DNA of 64,000 bases, taken from assembly GCF_918797505.1 (NCBI RefSeq), contig NC_092801.1:13764001-13828000 (forward strand), in the 5' to 3' direction. The translations under genes and the position numbers were made by a program. The DNA is from Bemisia tabaci (lineage: Eukaryota > Arthropoda > Insecta > Hemiptera > Aleyrodidae). The notes beneath the pieces are model-generated. The model did not search any database. It worked only from the letters and a program-made list of their open reading frames with translations, and was not told where the DNA came from. This document shows, one piece after another, positions 63,718 to 64,000 of the stretch (within the stretch, counting starts at the first letter, position 1; every line of letters starts with the position of its first letter).

Positions 63718-63946
63718 GTATTTTGTTCCGAACTGCCAGTATTCATGAGGGAGCATTTCAATGGGATGTATCGCACAGACGTGTATTTTCTGTGTAAAAC
63801 TATGGCAGAAGTCCCAATATTCTTAGCCATTCCCTGTATTTTTACCTGTGTCATGTATTACATGGTTGGATTAAATCCAAAATTCTCCCACTTTCTTGCG
63901 GCTGGTGCCATCATCACTCTTGTCAGTAACGTCGCCACATCATTCG
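63718..63946 (+). CDS. white: white exon 10 (TM3-TM4 region, gene continues)
   Basis: 76 codons plus one base, acceptor CCACAG, donor TTCG|GTGAGC. Residues 498-573. VFCSELPVFMREHFNGMYRT matches the conserved SELPVFMRE..LYR loop. Two hydrophobic stretches follow (PIFLAIPCIFTCVMYYMVG, then FLAAGAIITLVSNVATSF), as expected for the middle membrane spans. Fly White has close to 690 residues, so about 110-120 residues remain beyond the window's right edge. Confidence 0.96.
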
Positions 63947-64000
63947 GTGAGCCAAATCAAATTATTAAAGTCCAAAAATCTTTTCAAAGTTATTTGCTTC
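63947..64000 (+). other. white intron 10, 5' end only
   Basis: GTGAGC donor and 48 further bases to the window edge. Confidence 0.85.

Overview
The window is nuclear DNA of an animal, almost certainly an insect: spliced genes with GT-AG introns, AT-rich introns, and a dense load of short non-autonomous DNA transposons. The anchor gene is an ABCG half-transporter orthologous to Drosophila white (eye-pigment precursor transport). The intron-rich structure and several repeat families (the CTGCCGTGCTAAGG-ended and TTGGACCGCG-ended MITEs) recall whitefly (Bemisia) sequence. That species guess is from memory and was not tested.

Layout. 1-1.9 kb is repeat-bearing flank. 1.94-3.65 kb (minus strand) is a two-exon gene for a 172-residue protein that looks like MPLKIP/TTDN1. 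3.65-4.61 kb is the shared 5' region between that gene and white, and holds a 61-codon minus-strand ORF. From 4.613 kb to the right edge runs white (plus strand): ten coding exons (4613-4696, 41937-42216, 51638-51873, 56499-56570, 57144-57242, 58139-58377, 59567-59747, 60496-60663, 62487-62618, 63718-63946). They join in frame for 573 codons. The last 100 or so residues, the stop and the 3' UTR lie beyond the window.

Intron 1 is about 37.2 kb and intron 2 about 9.4 kb. Both, with intron 3, are packed with mobile-element debris, while introns 4-9 (0.6-1.8 kb) are mostly unique sequence. I find no transposase, reverse transcriptase or other mobile-element protein anywhere. The repeats are MITEs, foldback elements and one tRNA-derived SINE. 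Many are nested, and several target-site duplications can be read directly.

Most notable: (1) a 3.9 kb palindrome in white intron 2 with near-identical 1.6 kb arms; (2) two elements with GAGC termini (39.1 kb and 52.05-53.78 kb), each inserted into a copy of the same MITE exactly between A and TTT with no target duplication; (3) a three-level nest at 29.0-29.7 kb (MITE, SINE inside it, MITE inside the SINE) with all three duplications visible; (4) several 8-bp-duplication, hAT-like elements, one pair nested in each other. Element boundaries come from reading terminal inverted repeats by eye and are good to a few bases unless a target duplication is stated.
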